DNA of 64,000 nucleotides from Onychomys torridus (GCF_903995425.1 NC_050463.1:3352294-3416293), one strand, 5' to 3'; positions 23,004 through 36,800 are shown, counted from the first letter of the stretch. Made by a program: numbers and translations. The notes: generated from the letters alone by a model not told the origin.

Positions 23004-23064
23004 TAGGAAAGGAGAGGTTGCGGCTTAATAGTGCCATGTTGTGTGTCATGTTGAAAAGGGGTCA

Positions 23065-23415
23065 ACTGCACTGGCTAGTCCCATGTCAACTTCACAAACA
23101 AGCTAGTTATGAAAGAAGGGAAACTCAATTGAGAAACCTACATAAGATCTGGCTCTAAGGCATTTTCTTAATTAATGATTGATTATGGAGCTGTTCTTTG
23201 TTCTATAACATAGGCAGAACAAGCTATGCAGGATAATCCAGTTAAGAAGCTACACTGCATGGCCTCTGCATCAATTCCAAGTTCCTGCCCCATTTAGGGT
23301 TCTGTCCTGAATTCCTTCACAATATGGAAGTTTAGGCCAAATAAACCATCTCCTCTCCATTATGCTTTTTGGTCTTTGTGGTTCATTGCCGAAATTGTAA
23401 CTAAGACATTTTGTC
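23065..23415 (+). repeat. Common rodent interspersed repeat, class not assigned
   Basis: The sequence actggctagtcccatgtcaac, aactcaattgagaaa, ggcattttcttaattaatga, ggcctctgcatcaa and aataaaccatctcc, in that order, is a pattern I know as a widespread rodent repeat. I cannot state its superfamily from memory with confidence. Confidence 0.6.
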
Positions 23416-23429
23416 TCAAAAATCCAAAA

Positions 23430-23632
23430 ATAGGGTTGTGGACAGATGGCCCAGCAATTCAACACACTGGCTGTTTTTCCAGAGGACACAGTTTCAATTC
23501 CCACCACCAATATGGAAGTTCACAACTGTCTGTATGTCCTCTTCCAGGGACCACAACACCCTCACACAGACTTAGATCCAAACAAAACACCTGTGAATAT
23601 AAAGTAAAAATAAAGTATTTTTAAAGAATAAA
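23430..23632 (+). mobile_element. B2 SINE, diverged
   Basis: The sequence gggttgtggacagatggccc, ttttccagaggacacagttt, ccaatatggaagttcacaac and a long A-rich end follow the B2 order. Confidence 0.8.
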
Positions 23633-23884
23633 TCACATTATGGAACTTTCCCTAACATAACCTGGACTCATCTCTACGCAACTATATCTTTTGTTGTCTT
23701 CATTCATATTAAGAGAACTGTGTTTACAATTGCAATAAGAAGTGATGATAAGAGTCTATTCACAGAGGGATAGGAAGCATTCAATCCTTCAGTGATCATA
23801 TAGGAAATTTCATCACCTCCCAGTGATAGAAGACAGAAACAATAATGGCACAACTTTATCTTCTACAGTATAATAACCATTGGA

Positions 23885-24115
23885 ATGATGAGAGTTTGAC
23901 TCAGTTGTAAAGCTACTGTTAGGTACCCAAATTGGTTCCTATCACCCACATCAGGTGGCTCAGAACTGCTTATAAAATCTTGTCCTGGAGATAGGATGCA
24001 TTCTTCTGGTTTCCTAGGATACCAGTATGTAAATGGTGCAAAGACAATTATGTGTTTGTTTGTGACTCCATATTTTCAAAAGAACTCCTTTCATGTATAT
24101 GTTATATTTTTCTAA
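23885..24115 (+). mobile_element. Old B2/B3-related SINE
   Basis: A gagtttgactcagttgtaaa head, a cccacatcaggtggctcaga segment and an A-rich end near 24115 fit an old tRNA-derived rodent SINE. Confidence 0.5.
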
Positions 24116-24549
24116 AACAAAAATAAAATTAATTATAATTATTATCAGACATGGTCTTGGAAAGAAGTCATTTGAGGAGAATTCTGAATACTTATGTTAA
24201 CACTCCAAGAAAATGCAATGAAAGTCTTGTGACCTCAGTTTCTTCAAATCCAGAAATGGTTCTTGAAATGTGTTTTTTCTGCAGAAAGATGTGATTTGAC
24301 TTTTGGTTGCTCATATTGCTTGGTGGTGTTGCTCAGCTAAATGTTTGATCTATCCTTTATATGCCTGAATGGTAAAACATGTGTTTGTCCCATGTGGTTT
24401 GTTCTACCATTGTATACAACTTTAACTCATGAGAATATCACTTATGTAACTTTTCTTAACCCACAAAGTATAAATTGTCTCAGGCAATAAATAAAGTTGG
24501 CTACTGTATGATACTTTAATCATCCAAATTTATTAACTCCAGTCTCCCA

Positions 24550-26865
24550 GAGCCAATTACCACTACTGCCTCCCTTACATACTTATCCTCCATTTTCTGA
24601 AATTTACCCTGAAGCATGGAGTGAGTAATTTACTGATCAGTCTAATCATGAATTCTGTCCATTTTGGTAACTATTTAGAAGAGCCTATGATAAAGTTGAC
24701 TTCACGTACAATTTCCTTTCTGGCATTTTGACGAATGGTTGGTATTTCCAGTGCAACTACAGCAAAATCAAAAGGATTAACACCTAATTATTTCACTAAC
24801 CAATCCATTAAACACTAGTAGGACAGATGAAGTTGGAATATCCTCAAATTCCATCTATAGATTCAAAAATTAATTACAGCTATTCCAATGCAGACCTAAG
24901 AGGTATTTGTGTATCCTGTGGATCCTTTGCTGGCTTTAAAAGTACTTATTTACCACACTGAATTGTTACCCACAGATATTATAGCACAAGAGGATTAAGC
25001 ATTGAAATGAATGGATATACACTCTTAGCCCAGAAAATACTAGCTGGATAATGGCAGGTTTGCAGATATTCCTAAAGATTGACCTTCAGTAGTTTTGGAA
25101 TTAAAAGAATGCTTTTGAACACCCTTCTTCATCCTGATAACATGAAATTTGCCTTTTGTGTTCCCTCACTCAAACATAAAATACCTCTGCTACAATGTCA
25201 ATGGGCTGAATTGTCTCAGGGCATGACAAACTCTTCTAATATGTGTTAATACTACATAAAAAATGTGTTAACGCCTGAGAGGCAGGCCTTCTCTTAGCCA
25301 TATGTCCTGTCTACCTGCTCCAAAGAACAGCTCCAATTCATGTATGACATGACTCATGATATGCCAGAAAACAAACAAACAGAAAACAACGGACTTATCA
25401 TTGCACCAAAATGCAGCAATGATCAGGCACTGTGTAATATTTAGTAAAAGCAGTTCTTAGAACTTCTTTTAAACCACACAAACACAAAAATCCTTTAGAC
25501 AAGACAACTGAAAAACACTTAATGACTTTAGAAATTGTCAGGGGGTATTAATTGGCTGTGTCCTCCTTTAGGAATACCTAATGATGCACTAACTAGTCTA
25601 TTTAAAACTACAAAAGGAGAGAAATCATTGGTTGGTCCTCACATATTACCTCTAGAAGAAAAGAAAGTACTATAGGTATATGAACCCAGACTCTAAGAGG
25701 CACTTGTGGATTCTATGGATCGTTGGTTCCCTTTAAAAGTACGTATTTTCCTCACTAACTTGGCTCATACGGGTATTACAGCACAGAGGAGAAAACTTTG
25801 AAATGGACTTATTTATACCACATCAGCTTTCTTTGCTCCTCCTGCTGCATTACTGAACCAGTACAGTACACAATATAAAAATTTTACCGCACTGAATGTT
25901 GCTGTATTATATAACCCTTGAAGAAAAATCATTGTTTAGGTGCATTAAAGAATTGTACTGGACTTTTAAATCATGTGCAGATTACTGTGGAAAGATAGGA
26001 AATCATTATCCAGCTGGCAAGAGAGAGGTTTTCTCATATGAACTGAAATTGTAATTATAAAAATTATCTAACTTCTCTCATTTCACAGGCATAAGCTTCT
26101 TTTATTTATGGCTCATCTAATGGATTAGGAAGGATTCATAGACAAGATATTCATCAATTTATTAATACTTGTTTTCCCAGAGCTCAACAGTTAGAACTTG
26201 CTGTTTTGATTCATGTATTTTACCCTTAATTTATAAAGTTGAAAATACTGTTTCAGATTTTGTTTATGTTGTATGAATATTTCCAGCATAGAAATTGCTT
26301 TAATATATCTTCACTGCCTGTTTTGTTTCTTATTACTACAGGAACAGTAACATTTGATTAAAACTCTCAGGGATCCTTTGTTTGTACTCACTCTTCTGCA
26401 TAGTCTGGGCTGCCTGTTTCTGTTGCAAAAGGAAATAGGCCAGCTAATGCATGACCCTGCCTAAGTTTTTCATGTTTAAACCAGGAACTTCAGCACCTAC
26501 CCACTACTGCTGCTAATATGCTTTATATACAGGGTCCATACCACTTAGAGAAGTGAGAAATTGTGCAGGAAGAGCCTACTTCAATCCTTTTACACTGTCA
26601 GAGTTTCATAGCTTGAGTTAATCCAAGAGTTAAGAATAGTAATGAATTCTGGCAAATGGCTGTCACTCCCTTTGCTCTTGAACCTCAGACGCCTACATGC
26701 ATGTGTTCATTTATGCATATTTTAATTTCTTTGAACTGTACCTCAATCCTCAGAAAATTTTTCTGTAGTATGAACTCTTACACAAACTTTTTCTGTTATG
26801 GGAGTTCTTACTACTATAAAGTTTGCAATGGAATAGAATCTATTGATTTCAAAAAACTGAACCCC
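24550..26865 (+). pseudogene. Class II ERV pol remnant (RT, RNase H, start of integrase)
   Basis: Although full of stops, the plus-strand translations keep the order of betaretrovirus-like pol. At about 25085-25200 there is an RT fingers/palm segment (Leu-Lys-Glu-Cys-Phe, then Met-Lys-Phe-Ala-Phe). Near 25200 comes a Gln-Trp-Ala-Glu-Leu-Ser-Gln-Gly stretch, at about 25540-25625 an RT thumb (Gly-Ile-Asn-Trp-Leu...Gly-Ile-Pro), near 26180 the RNase H Glu region, near 26400 a Ser-Gly-Leu-Pro stretch, and near 26645 a Trp-Gln-Met integrase-core start whose catalytic Asp is Ala. The YMDD site is not preserved. LTRs were not found. It ends against an L1 5' region. Confidence 0.65.
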
Positions 26866-26867
26866 TT

Positions 26868-27420
26868 ACCCTAGGCTCCATTTTCCACCTGGAAACACTG
26901 CAAGAAGCCTTGTGCTTTCCCAGAGGCCAGGCCTTCACATGGGACCCCAAGTAAAACACTGCACAGCACCCACTAATTCTCCATAAAGCCACTTAACACC
27001 TGCCAAGAGCCACCCTACCTGTGCTCCATATCCTTGCCACAATTCTGTCAGAACACTTTTGTTTACCAGAGGCCATGCAGAAACTAGAAATGTCCGGTTA
27101 TATAGCAGCCATTACCAACTAACAATCCTTACACCCTGCTGAAGAGCCTCAAACTGCATCCTCTCACCCAGGCTTCATATTCTGGCTGGAACTGTGGCAG
27201 AACACTTGTGCTTTACTGAAAACCATGGTGGTACTAGGAACCCCATGTAAGTCTAAATCTACTTAGAGCTAACATCCTGTTAATAAGCCACCCAAACAGT
27301 ACTCAACTGTGCTCCATATCTCAGTCCACAATTTTGGCAGGATACTTTTACTTTACCTGACAGCACAACTTGCTAGGGACCTTAGAAGACACACTGGTAC
27401 TTGGAACCCCAGAAGCAACA
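26868..27420 (+). repeat. Tandem monomer-like repeats, probable L1 5' UTR promoter monomers
   Basis: A phrase of the form ccatat...ccacaattctg, gcagaacacttttg, tttacc-agaggccatg recurs near 26880, 27028, 27176 and 27315, giving a unit of about 140-148 bp with four degenerate copies. They lie immediately upstream of an L1 ORF1 start region on the same strand, as promoter monomers do in rodent L1. Confidence 0.65.
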
Positions 27421-28114
27421 TTGGATAAAAAATCTTGGAGGTCATGCAGGATGCAATAACCTCAGTGAAAATACCTTGGTGAACCAATCACCACAACCTC
27501 ATGATGCTCTGGGAGAAACACCAGAAAGGAAATAGAAACCAAGTGGGAAACTAACAAAAATTTCCATCTAGCAATGATAAAATCATTATCAGCACCTAAA
27601 CCTGCAGTGATCCCAAACCCAGACTAGCAGAGGTAGGGCAAGAACACACTCAAAATTAGCCAAGGCAATATATCACCACCAGAGCCCAGATATTCTACTA
27701 CAGCAAGCCCTGGTTATTCAAACACAGCTGAAGCAAATGAATATGACCTTCAATCCAATCTCTTAAAGATAATAGAGGAATTTCAAGGGGAAATGAAAAA
27801 AAAATCACTTAAAGATATCCAGGGAAATACAAATGAAATGAATATAAGGAAATGAATAAAATTGAACAACGTGAAAATGGAAGAAGAAGCAATTTAGAAA
27901 GCACAAAATGAAGGGATCCTGGAAATGCACATTCTAGGGATGTAAACAGTAACTAAAGATGCAGCACTATACAAGAAATATAAAAGAGAATCTCAGGTAT
28001 ATAAGACACCATATAATAAACTGATACATCTGTGAAAGAAAATGTTAAATCTAAAATGTTCTTTACACAAAACCTCGAGGAAACCTGGAACACTATGAAA
28101 TGCCCAAACCTATA

Positions 28115-29110
28115 TGTAAGGGAAAAAGGACCAGACAAAGAAACCCATGGATGTACTGCACTGAAGTCAGTGAAAGAAGCACACCCTGGCCCTGAAACCC
28201 AAGCCAGTAAAAGAAACACTTTATCCCTGAAATCAGAACCAAAGAAATATTTTGGCTGTGCAAACAGAGTCAGTAAAAGAAATGTACCCTGGCTCTGAAA
28301 TTAGATCCAAAAGGTTAAAAAGGGCTAGTGAAAGAAATAGGTTGGCCTTGAAACCAGTGCCAGATCTATTCCTGACTAACTGAACATGAAACTGACTTAT
28401 TCCTGAGCAAGAAAACAAACAAATCCCTGAGCAGGAAACCAACCAGCATCTGAGCATGAACACTTAAGCCTTGAAACCAGAATGAAAGAAGCACACCCTG
28501 ACCCTGAAGCCAGAGCCAAAGAAACATACTTCGGCCCTCGAACCAGAGCCAGAGAAAGAAATATACCCTGGCCCTGAAACTAGAGGAAAGAGGCTAAAAT
28601 GGGCCAATGAACAAAACACACTTTGGCCCTGAAACGAGAGCCAACTCTGCCCCTGACCAACTGAACCTGAAACCAACATATCCCTAAGCAGAATAACAAA
28701 CCAATCCTTGAGTAGGAAACCAAGCAACTCTTGAGCAGGAACTCTAGCTCCCTGACCCTGAACCAAGAGCCAGTGAAAGAAACACACCCTTGTATATCCT
28801 GACTTCTCACATGTCAGGATACCTTTCTCCTCACAGGTGTAGGTATATCCTTCTTTCCTCACAATTCAGGAAACCTTTCTCATAGCTGTAGGTGTCTGTC
28901 ATACCAATCTTCACAGTTATAGTCTGACTTTCTGACAAATCAGGATACCTTTTTGTAGAGCTGTAGATATCTAGGACACCTTCTCTTCATAGCTTCAGGT
29001 AGAGCTTGAATTCTGGACAATACAGGATACCTTTCTTCTGGAGCTGTAACACTTGCTTGCATAGCCTGATTTCTCGAAAAGTCAGGATGCCTTTTCCTCT
29101 CGAGCAGTAA
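28115..29110 (+). repeat. Compound minisatellite inserted in L1 ORF1
   Basis: From 28180 to 28790 a unit of about 33-36 bp of the form agccagtgaaagaaacacac + cctggccctgaaacc is arrayed in variants. A larger period of about 281 bp is evident: ctgactaactgaac at 28372 corresponds to ctgaccaactgaac at 28653. From 28800 to 29110 a different unit, centred on tcaggatacctttct plus agctgtaggtatctg, recurs about five times. L1 ORF1 sequence resumes cleanly afterwards. Confidence 0.7.
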
Positions 29111-29649
29111 TATCTGTACAGAGAATATGGGAGAAAAGAAGAAGAATCCCAGGTCAAAGTCCCAAAAAATATTTTCAACAAAATCATAGAAAAAAAATTT
29201 CTAACCAAAAAGAAGAGGATGCTTATTCATGTCTTTATTACTTCCAGTACACTAAATAGATAAAGTCCCCCTGCCACATAATAATCAAGAGAGTAAATGT
29301 CCAAAATAAAAAACATTATAAGCTGCATTGCCAAAGGGCCAAGTAACGTATAAGGGGAGACCTATTAAAATTACACCTGTCAACAGAGACTTTAAATATA
29401 GAGGGCCTAGACAGATGTCTTGCAGGTTCCAAGAGACCACATGTGCCAACCTAGACATATGCACCCAGTGAAATGTTCAAGCACCATAGATGGAGAAAGC
29501 AAGATATTCCATGACAAACAAAAATCTAACTATCTATCTACAAATTCAGCCCTATGGAAGGTACCAGAAAGAAAACCCCAAAATAAGGAAGTGAGTGACA
29601 CCAAAGAAAATAGAAAATAAATGATTGCACAACATCAAAGCAAAACAAG

Positions 29650-29695
29650 GGACACACACACACACACACGCAACACACACACAAAGACATAGGTG
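29650..29695 (+). repeat. (CA)n microsatellite
   Basis: CA runs interrupted by CG and AA, lying in the degraded inter-ORF region of the L1. Confidence 0.9.
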
Positions 29696-31774
29696 CACTG
29701 TGTCTCTACCCTTACCAACACCAAAATGATTGACAAAAATTAACAATCACTACTAATTAATATTCCTCAGTATCAGTGGACTCAATTCCACATTAACAGA
29801 CAAAGGCTATCAGAGTGAAAGAAAAACGAGATCCACCATTTTGTGGCATACAGGAAACACACCTCACCACTAAAGATGGACATTAAATCAGAATAAAGTG
29901 TTGTAAAAAGATTTTTCAATACAACTGTGCCCAAGAGGCCAGCATGTGTAGCTATTCTAATATGTAAGAAAATAGGCTTCCAAATAAAATTCTTTGAAAT
30001 AGTTGGGGAGAGACACTTTAAACTAATCAAAGAAAAAATCCACCAAGATGACATCTCAATTCTGACTATCTCTAACTCAAATGCAAGGCCACCAACATTT
30101 GTAAAAGAAACATTCCTAAAACATGAACCATGCATCAGACCCCACACACAAGTAGTAGAATTCAACCTCCCACACTCAACAGTGGACAGGCCATCCAGAC
30201 AGTAACTGAACAGAACAATCATGGAAATATTAAGACATTATGACTCTAGTGGACCTAACAGATAGCTACAGAATAATTTACCCCAAAAGGAGAATATACC
30301 TTTTTGTCAGTACCCTATAGAACCTTCAATGTGGTTGCCTATACACTCAACCCCAATGCATGTCTTAATAAATAGAAGGAAACTGAAATAAACCCTGTAT
30401 CTTACCAGATCACCATGGACCAATGTTGGACTTCCACAGCATAAGCAACAGAAAGCCTGAAAACTTGTGGAAACTGAACAATTCCCTACTGAGTTACAAC
30501 TGCCTCAAGGAAGAAATAAAGAGAGAAATTAAATACTTCTAAGAATTCAATGAAAATGAAAGAACAACCCGAATTTATGGAATACAATGAAAGTGGTGCA
30601 AAGAAGAAAGTTAACAGCACTAAGTATACTCATAAAAAATTGACAGTTCTCATACCAGAGACTAATAGGACACCTGAAAATGCTAGAACAAAAAGAAGCA
30701 AGTGAACTTGGGGAATAGATGGCAGGAACTGAAGAAACTCAAGGCTGAAATCAGCAATATAGAAACAAATGTACAATACAAAATCAATGAAACAAAGAGT
30801 TGGATCTTGGAGAAAATCAACAAGATAGACAAACCCTTATCCAAATTAAAATGCACAGAGAGAATAACCAAATTAATAAAATCAAAAAAGAAAAGGGTAT
30901 AACAACAGACACTGAAGTAATTCAAAGAATCATTAGGTCATATTTCTAACACTTGCTCTCCATGAAATTGGAAAATCTAAAAGAAATACATATGACTTAA
31001 TCAGACTGAGAAAGAAATCATGGGAACAATACCATTCACAATCGCCACAAATAATATACACTGTCTTGCTATAATGCTAACCACGCAAATGAAAGATTTA
31101 TATATTACAACTTCTAGTCCTTGAATAAGGAACTTGGATATGTCAGAAGATGTAAATATCTGCTATACTCATTAATAGATAGGATTAACACAGTAAAAAA
31201 TGTCCATCTTACCAAAAGGGATCTACAGACTCTGCACAATCAGCATCAAAATTCCAACACATTATATTACAGACCTAGAAAGAATAACAATCAACTTCAT
31301 ATGAAAACATAGAAAACCCAAGAGCCAAAACAATCCTTGACAATAAAATAACTTTAGGAACAATCATCATCCCTGGTTTCAAGCTGTACTACAGAGCTAT
31401 AATAATAAAAACGGGATGATATTGGCATAAAAACTGAGAGGTTGACCAATTGAATCAAAGTAAAAACACAGAAAATATCCACATACCTATGGACATTTGA
31501 TTTTGACAAAGAAGCCAAAATTATAAAATGGTAAATTGAAAGCATCTCCAGCAAATGGTGCTGTCCTAACTGGATGTTGGCATGTAAAAGAATGCAAAGA
31601 GACATATATCACCCATCACAAAACTCAATACCAAGTGGATAAAAGGCATCAACATAAAACAAGATACACCTAACCATACAGAAAAGAAAGTAGAGAAAGC
31701 CTTGAATGCATTGGCACAGGAGATGACATCCTGGACAGAACACCAGTCATAAAGGAACTAGGATCAACAATAAT

Positions 31775-33835
31775 TTGGAGGTCTGAATAGGATTGCTGCC
31801 CTTCTTCAGATTCCAGCTTTAAAGTCTGAGGGACAAGTTGGAAAGTTCCTTCCATGCAGCTCAGTATTGCTGCCTCAGGATACCACAGTATCTGGAAATA
31901 CCAAGGCCTCTTATCCACAGAGCCCCTAATCTGGACTGAAACAACAAAAAGCATTTGAGGCTCTCAGGATGTTTGTAAACATTTTATCTGATTTTCCATG
32001 AAACAAATCACAAAAGTAGTTTTAACTCAAATATTGGTCCATCTAAATGCTCTAGAACATACCTGTCCAAAGGACCGGACCTGGGAGCTACAAGATGGCT
32101 CATGTGTCTAAGAGCTGTGGCAGCTACTGCCAGTCTAACAAAAACTACAATATTACTCTGGGTCATAATCTTATACTCAAAGCACAAAATTCAATAATGC
32201 AGTTGAGGCCCTCCTGAAGGAAAACCAGAACAATGGGTCTCTACTTCCTGTGTGATACAATACTAGGCCCTACTTCTTCACCACCCTCGAGTCTGGGTTG
32301 AGAATCCCACCACCTTGTTTATTGCTCTTCTCTGTTGACTGCCCACAGGGGCTCTGCCATGATTGCCATGAGACAAAAGACAAAACCAGGTACATGGGAC
32401 CTGCAATATTTACTTTGACTGAAATTATTTGGTCCCAAGCTAGGTAGGTACCTCAGCATAAAAGTAGGAATGATTGATTTGACCCAAACACTCAGTTGGG
32501 GAAAAGGAAAGTCTCCCATTATATACATGTATGATAGCTATGCATTTACTAATGGCATGTCCACAGTATGACATATAGAGAAACATGGGAAAAGGGGCAT
32601 TAAAAATCTTGGTCCTCCTAAAGGCTACTTAGCTTCTTTGATGCATTGCTATCCTCCTCTCTGGGCCAATGACCTGGCTGCCGAACTAATGGCTCTAAGG
32701 CCAATGGGGCCTATTGATATTCTGAGAATGTATCCTGATTGGATACTGCCTGAGGCTCCATGGTAAAGAGGAAAGGCACAGCTCAAATCCACGTGTTGAT
32801 AGAGGATACAGAAGGAAAGATCATTCTCTCAGAAACAGCTGGCAGGACTCTGGTAAATGGCCTTTACCAGGCTACACATCTGGGATCCTCAAAACATTCT
32901 GAGTTGGTCAGACCAAGGTTTGTTATACCTAGACTGGATAGCCTGGCAGGGGCAATTTAACCCAGATACAAGATATGTGCTCAAGTAATTCCTAAAGATG
33001 ACCCCTTACCCAGAAAGAGGTCCAATGTGAGGGCAACATGCTGGTGAACTCTGGAAAACCTTGTCCACCCAAATCCAGCCTGCCAGGGAAAGATACAATA
33101 ATTGCTAGTTTTTTGAGATACCTTTTCTGGGTAGGTAGAAACATTCCATACTCAGACTAAAACTGCCTAGTAGTAGCTCAAATAGCTCCTCTAGGACCTG
33201 GTACCTTAATTAGGCCTCACCTGAGAAATGATATTTGATAATGGCCTGAGTTTCATGGCCAAAACTTTTCCATTAATAACTAAGCCTTAAGACATAGATT
33301 GTAAACTTCCTTGTGCATGTAGATCTCAGAGTTCTGGGCATGCAGAAAAATAAACAGGATGTTACAAAGACTCACAATACTCTCATTAGAGTCCAGCAAA
33401 GTGTGGATAGGCCTACTTCCCTTCCTATGCTTGGCATCCTAGCCTCCATATAGGAAAGGATTCACTGCCTATGAAAGTATATTTGTAAGACCTCTTCCAC
33501 TGCTTCCCAGGCTCAGAGATCAGCAGTGAGCAAATCTGTGTCACCCTTCCTTTCTCAAGTCACTCCAGGGCTTCTAGTTCTCCACCAAAGAGACTCAGAC
33601 TATCTATTAAGTCTACCTTCAGTTTTCTCTGGTTTGGGTCCAAAGGTAGAATCTGGGTCAACTGTGTAGTCAAATGTGCCCAAGAACCAACACAGAAAGG
33701 ACCCTGCATGGAGATTCTGTTCACTCCTATGGATGTGAATGTAGCTGTCATTACCCCATGGACCCCCCACACCCTGGTCAAGAAAGCAATAGCCACATCT
33801 ACTGATCACCAAAGGACTATCTCTGGACTACCGGT
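31775..33835 (+). pseudogene. Class I (gammaretrovirus-like) ERV pol remnant
   Basis: Decayed plus-strand translations follow gammaretroviral pol. Near 31920 there is Pro-Leu-Ile-Trp-Thr-Glu with Lys-Ala-Phe-Glu (RT connection), and near 32100-32170 the Arg-Ala-Val-Ala segment. At about 32525 comes an RNase H stretch in which Tyr-Ala-Phe-Thr-Asn-Gly follows a Tyr-x-x-x-Asp-Ser. Integrase zinc-binding-like sequence lies near 32870-33000. The integrase core Asp-Asn-Gly-x-Ser-Phe-x-Ala-Lys-Thr and Gln-Ser-Ser-Gly lie near 33235-33340, and an integrase C-terminal-like segment near 33680-33790. Many stops and frameshifts show it is dead. LTRs and env were not identified with confidence. Confidence 0.65.
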
Positions 33836-36800
33836 GCATTGAAACAAGGTTTTATTGGGCCCCAGGCCTGTCCACTCCCTGCCACTCTATCTTCTCCCGA
33901 GTCTTGTGTCTTCTCCTATGCTCATGAGTGTAGTACGGTCATGGTCCAACCTCCACTGCTCTCAGGCCTGGACTGGAAATTGAGGAAGAAATATAGAGGG
34001 AAGGTATTAGCTAATATGACTGCAAGCCAGCAACCCATATTCCATCTTGACCTTTGCTTCTTGATGCCCACTTTCCACATCTGCTTCAATTGCAAAAGGT
34101 AAACATGTAGGGGTTTTCTTTCTCTTTTGATGTTGGAATAAAGACTTTACAATTTTATACATGCCTACAACTGGGCCCCCTTATTGCCACTAATAAGACA
34201 GTTTCCATTGCAAAAATTGGGGTTTTGTAACTGAGACTTTCTGAAAATCCATTAGAATGTTCTGGCCTTTGAAAAACAAGAAAAACCTTGGGAATCAGAC
34301 TCTATTCCATAGGAAGGGGCACTGGGAACAGAGTAAATCACTCCCATCTAGAAACTGGCCAATATTGCTCTTGTTCTTAGACACCTGGCCCAGATATTGC
34401 ATAGTTAGAGGAACTAACCAGACTATATTCCCATTGATTAACAAAATTCATCAGGAGTGAATCCTGCCCTCATTAACTTTCAAAGATTTATCCTGGGCAG
34501 GTCCCCTTATGGTGATGCCTGCTATTCTGCCTTATGGGTTATTTCATCTAGATAACAGCAATATACTGAGCCACTGAGACTACTTGGTGGTCGTGGACTA
34601 AGGAATTGACTAAATGTGTGTCTTTTGATGCTTTCCCAACTATATAGACAGTGTAATAAGGACCTAGAGGAATTAAATGTTTCCAATTCTGAATTAAAGC
34701 AGCAATTAGATTATTTACAGAATTGGTCCTACAAAATTGGAGAGATATTGATTTACTTTTCATGAGATGAAAAAGTTTGTATGACTTTTGTATAATTCTG
34801 TTGTTTATACTAATTGATAAGGAGCAATTAGCAAAAAATCTAGTTAGGCTGAGAAAAACTTCAAAAGAGAAAGTGATAAAGACATCAATCTGATCATTGG
34901 TATCAGTCTTTGTTCTTTCAGTGCCTCAGGCTGACTAATCTGCTATCTCCTCTAGCAAGTGCTTTACTTCTCATTCTGGAAAGAACATTGGGGCTCAGCA
35001 TCCTAAACTATGTAGCTAACTATGCATCAGTTCATTAAAATTAGTCATCCTTAGGACCAGCCACGCCACTTTAGAGCAGGAAGAGTCCACAATTGGACTC
35101 ATTTAACTAAGACCAGTGAGAAATGTAACAGAGCCCCATGTCTTCACATGTTTCACACCTTAGCACAATTGACTTCGTGATGGAAGTGCCATTCGTGGTG
35201 TAAACACAGAGAGTAAACAGCACAACCAGTCAAAAGCAAAGTAAAGGAATATCTATCAAATCCAGAGTTCTAAGTCTCTGAATGTACTAATCAATGTACT
35301 AATCATGGTTTTCGCTCCTGTACTTCTGCTTTTATCAAACTGTTATTGTTAACTGAGGTATGTCAAGCCATAGCATGTCTTTGTGCTTAAAACTCACACT
35401 GACAAAGGCCAGGGGCTACACTGTGGTGTGATTGCCCAGTGTATTCCCTGGATGGTTAATAATGACTTAGATGTTGATTTAAACAGCTGATTGAGCAGTG
35501 TCCTCTGGTGGAAGCCATACAACATTTGGCACTTACAGTTTCTGGCAAGGATGAAGCTGCTAAAAGTCCCAATGACACTTCTGGATTTTAATTAAGAAAA
35601 CAACTGGTTTATTCTCTTTGAGGTCTTTTTATGCTAAACTGTCAAGCCAATTTCTGCCTTCTGTTCTCCTGCGACCCCATCTGAAGAGGTCAACTGGAAT
35701 GGAGCAACAACTGACTTGGTTTCTTTCAGCTACATTTGGCATGTCAGGTGGCAGTATTGGGGCACCTCATCAGTGTTCTTCTCTAAAAGACCCAATTCTC
35801 AGATGTAGAGAGTAAAAGTGGTCCTTGTTGATGTCTTGAAAGGATCAAACTATCCAAAATCCATTATAGTTCCCCGATAGGCTCCCAAGAGTCCCATATA
35901 TTAAACTCCTGGTTTTCCTTTGACTTCGTAGGTTATTTTCTAAGGTGATGATTCCACAATCTGTGTTCATGTCCTACAATGACTCTTGCATCAGCCAGAA
36001 GTGAGCATGATGCCCATCACATTTGGATTCAAGATAAGGGAAGACAGTTACCATCATTTCATTTATGTTAAAACAAAACTGCCTGACTTCCTTGGCTAGA
36101 GGCAGCTGCTTCTGAGAGCCAAAGAGTGAAGTGTTACATATGGGCAACATCTTTTCATCAAAAACTAAATATTTGCAAGAAATATTTGTGTATGGAACAT
36201 TTCCTTCAAACTTACATCTAATATATAGGGACTGTGATGCCTTGGGCTTTTAACAAATCATCTTAATCTTTAGTTAAACTATCGTGCTGAGTGATAAAGA
36301 CCATGTAGATTATTAAAATTAATTTTTTATTCTGTACTCTCAATGTAGGTTATACAAGTGATCCTCAGATGTCTCATAGGATTGAGAGAGCCCTCAGGTT
36401 CTATAACTTTTTTGACTGTTGTCCATCAGTGTGAGTATAAGTCAAAGGCATTAGTTCACAACTATGGTTTTGTTTGAAACTAATCATTGACTTCAATTTT
36501 TTATAGACTGGACAATGTTTCAAATTTATTGATTGAGTTCTACATGGCCTCTGTGTACAAGAGAACATGTGAGTTTCTAGACTTAGTAGGACATTGATCA
36601 GTGGCCCACAGCTCACTAGGACTTCTTTGCTCCTTGATGTTTAAATGGAAAATATTCTTGCTGTTAATCCTTCTGACCACATTAGATTAGCCTCCAAGTA
36701 TGGTTACTGAATATGCAGAAGATCAGAAAGATACAAGTCTAGTACTTTTAATTATTTATAATATTTCTATAGCCAGACATTTCCAAATAAATTTTGATTT

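Larger units (their letters stand above)
27420..31772 (+). mobile_element. Old L1, nearly full length but decayed and interrupted
   Basis: ORF1 N-terminal coiled-coil sequence lies at about 27600-28110 and the rest of ORF1 at 29110-29640. ORF2 endonuclease sequence starts near 29750 and runs to about 30930. The reverse transcriptase core is largely deleted, and later ORF2 sequence resumes at about 31030-31772. ORF1 is split by minisatellite-like sequence at 28115-29110. No long frame remains. The 3' UTR is missing where class I ERV sequence abuts near 31775. Confidence 0.82.
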
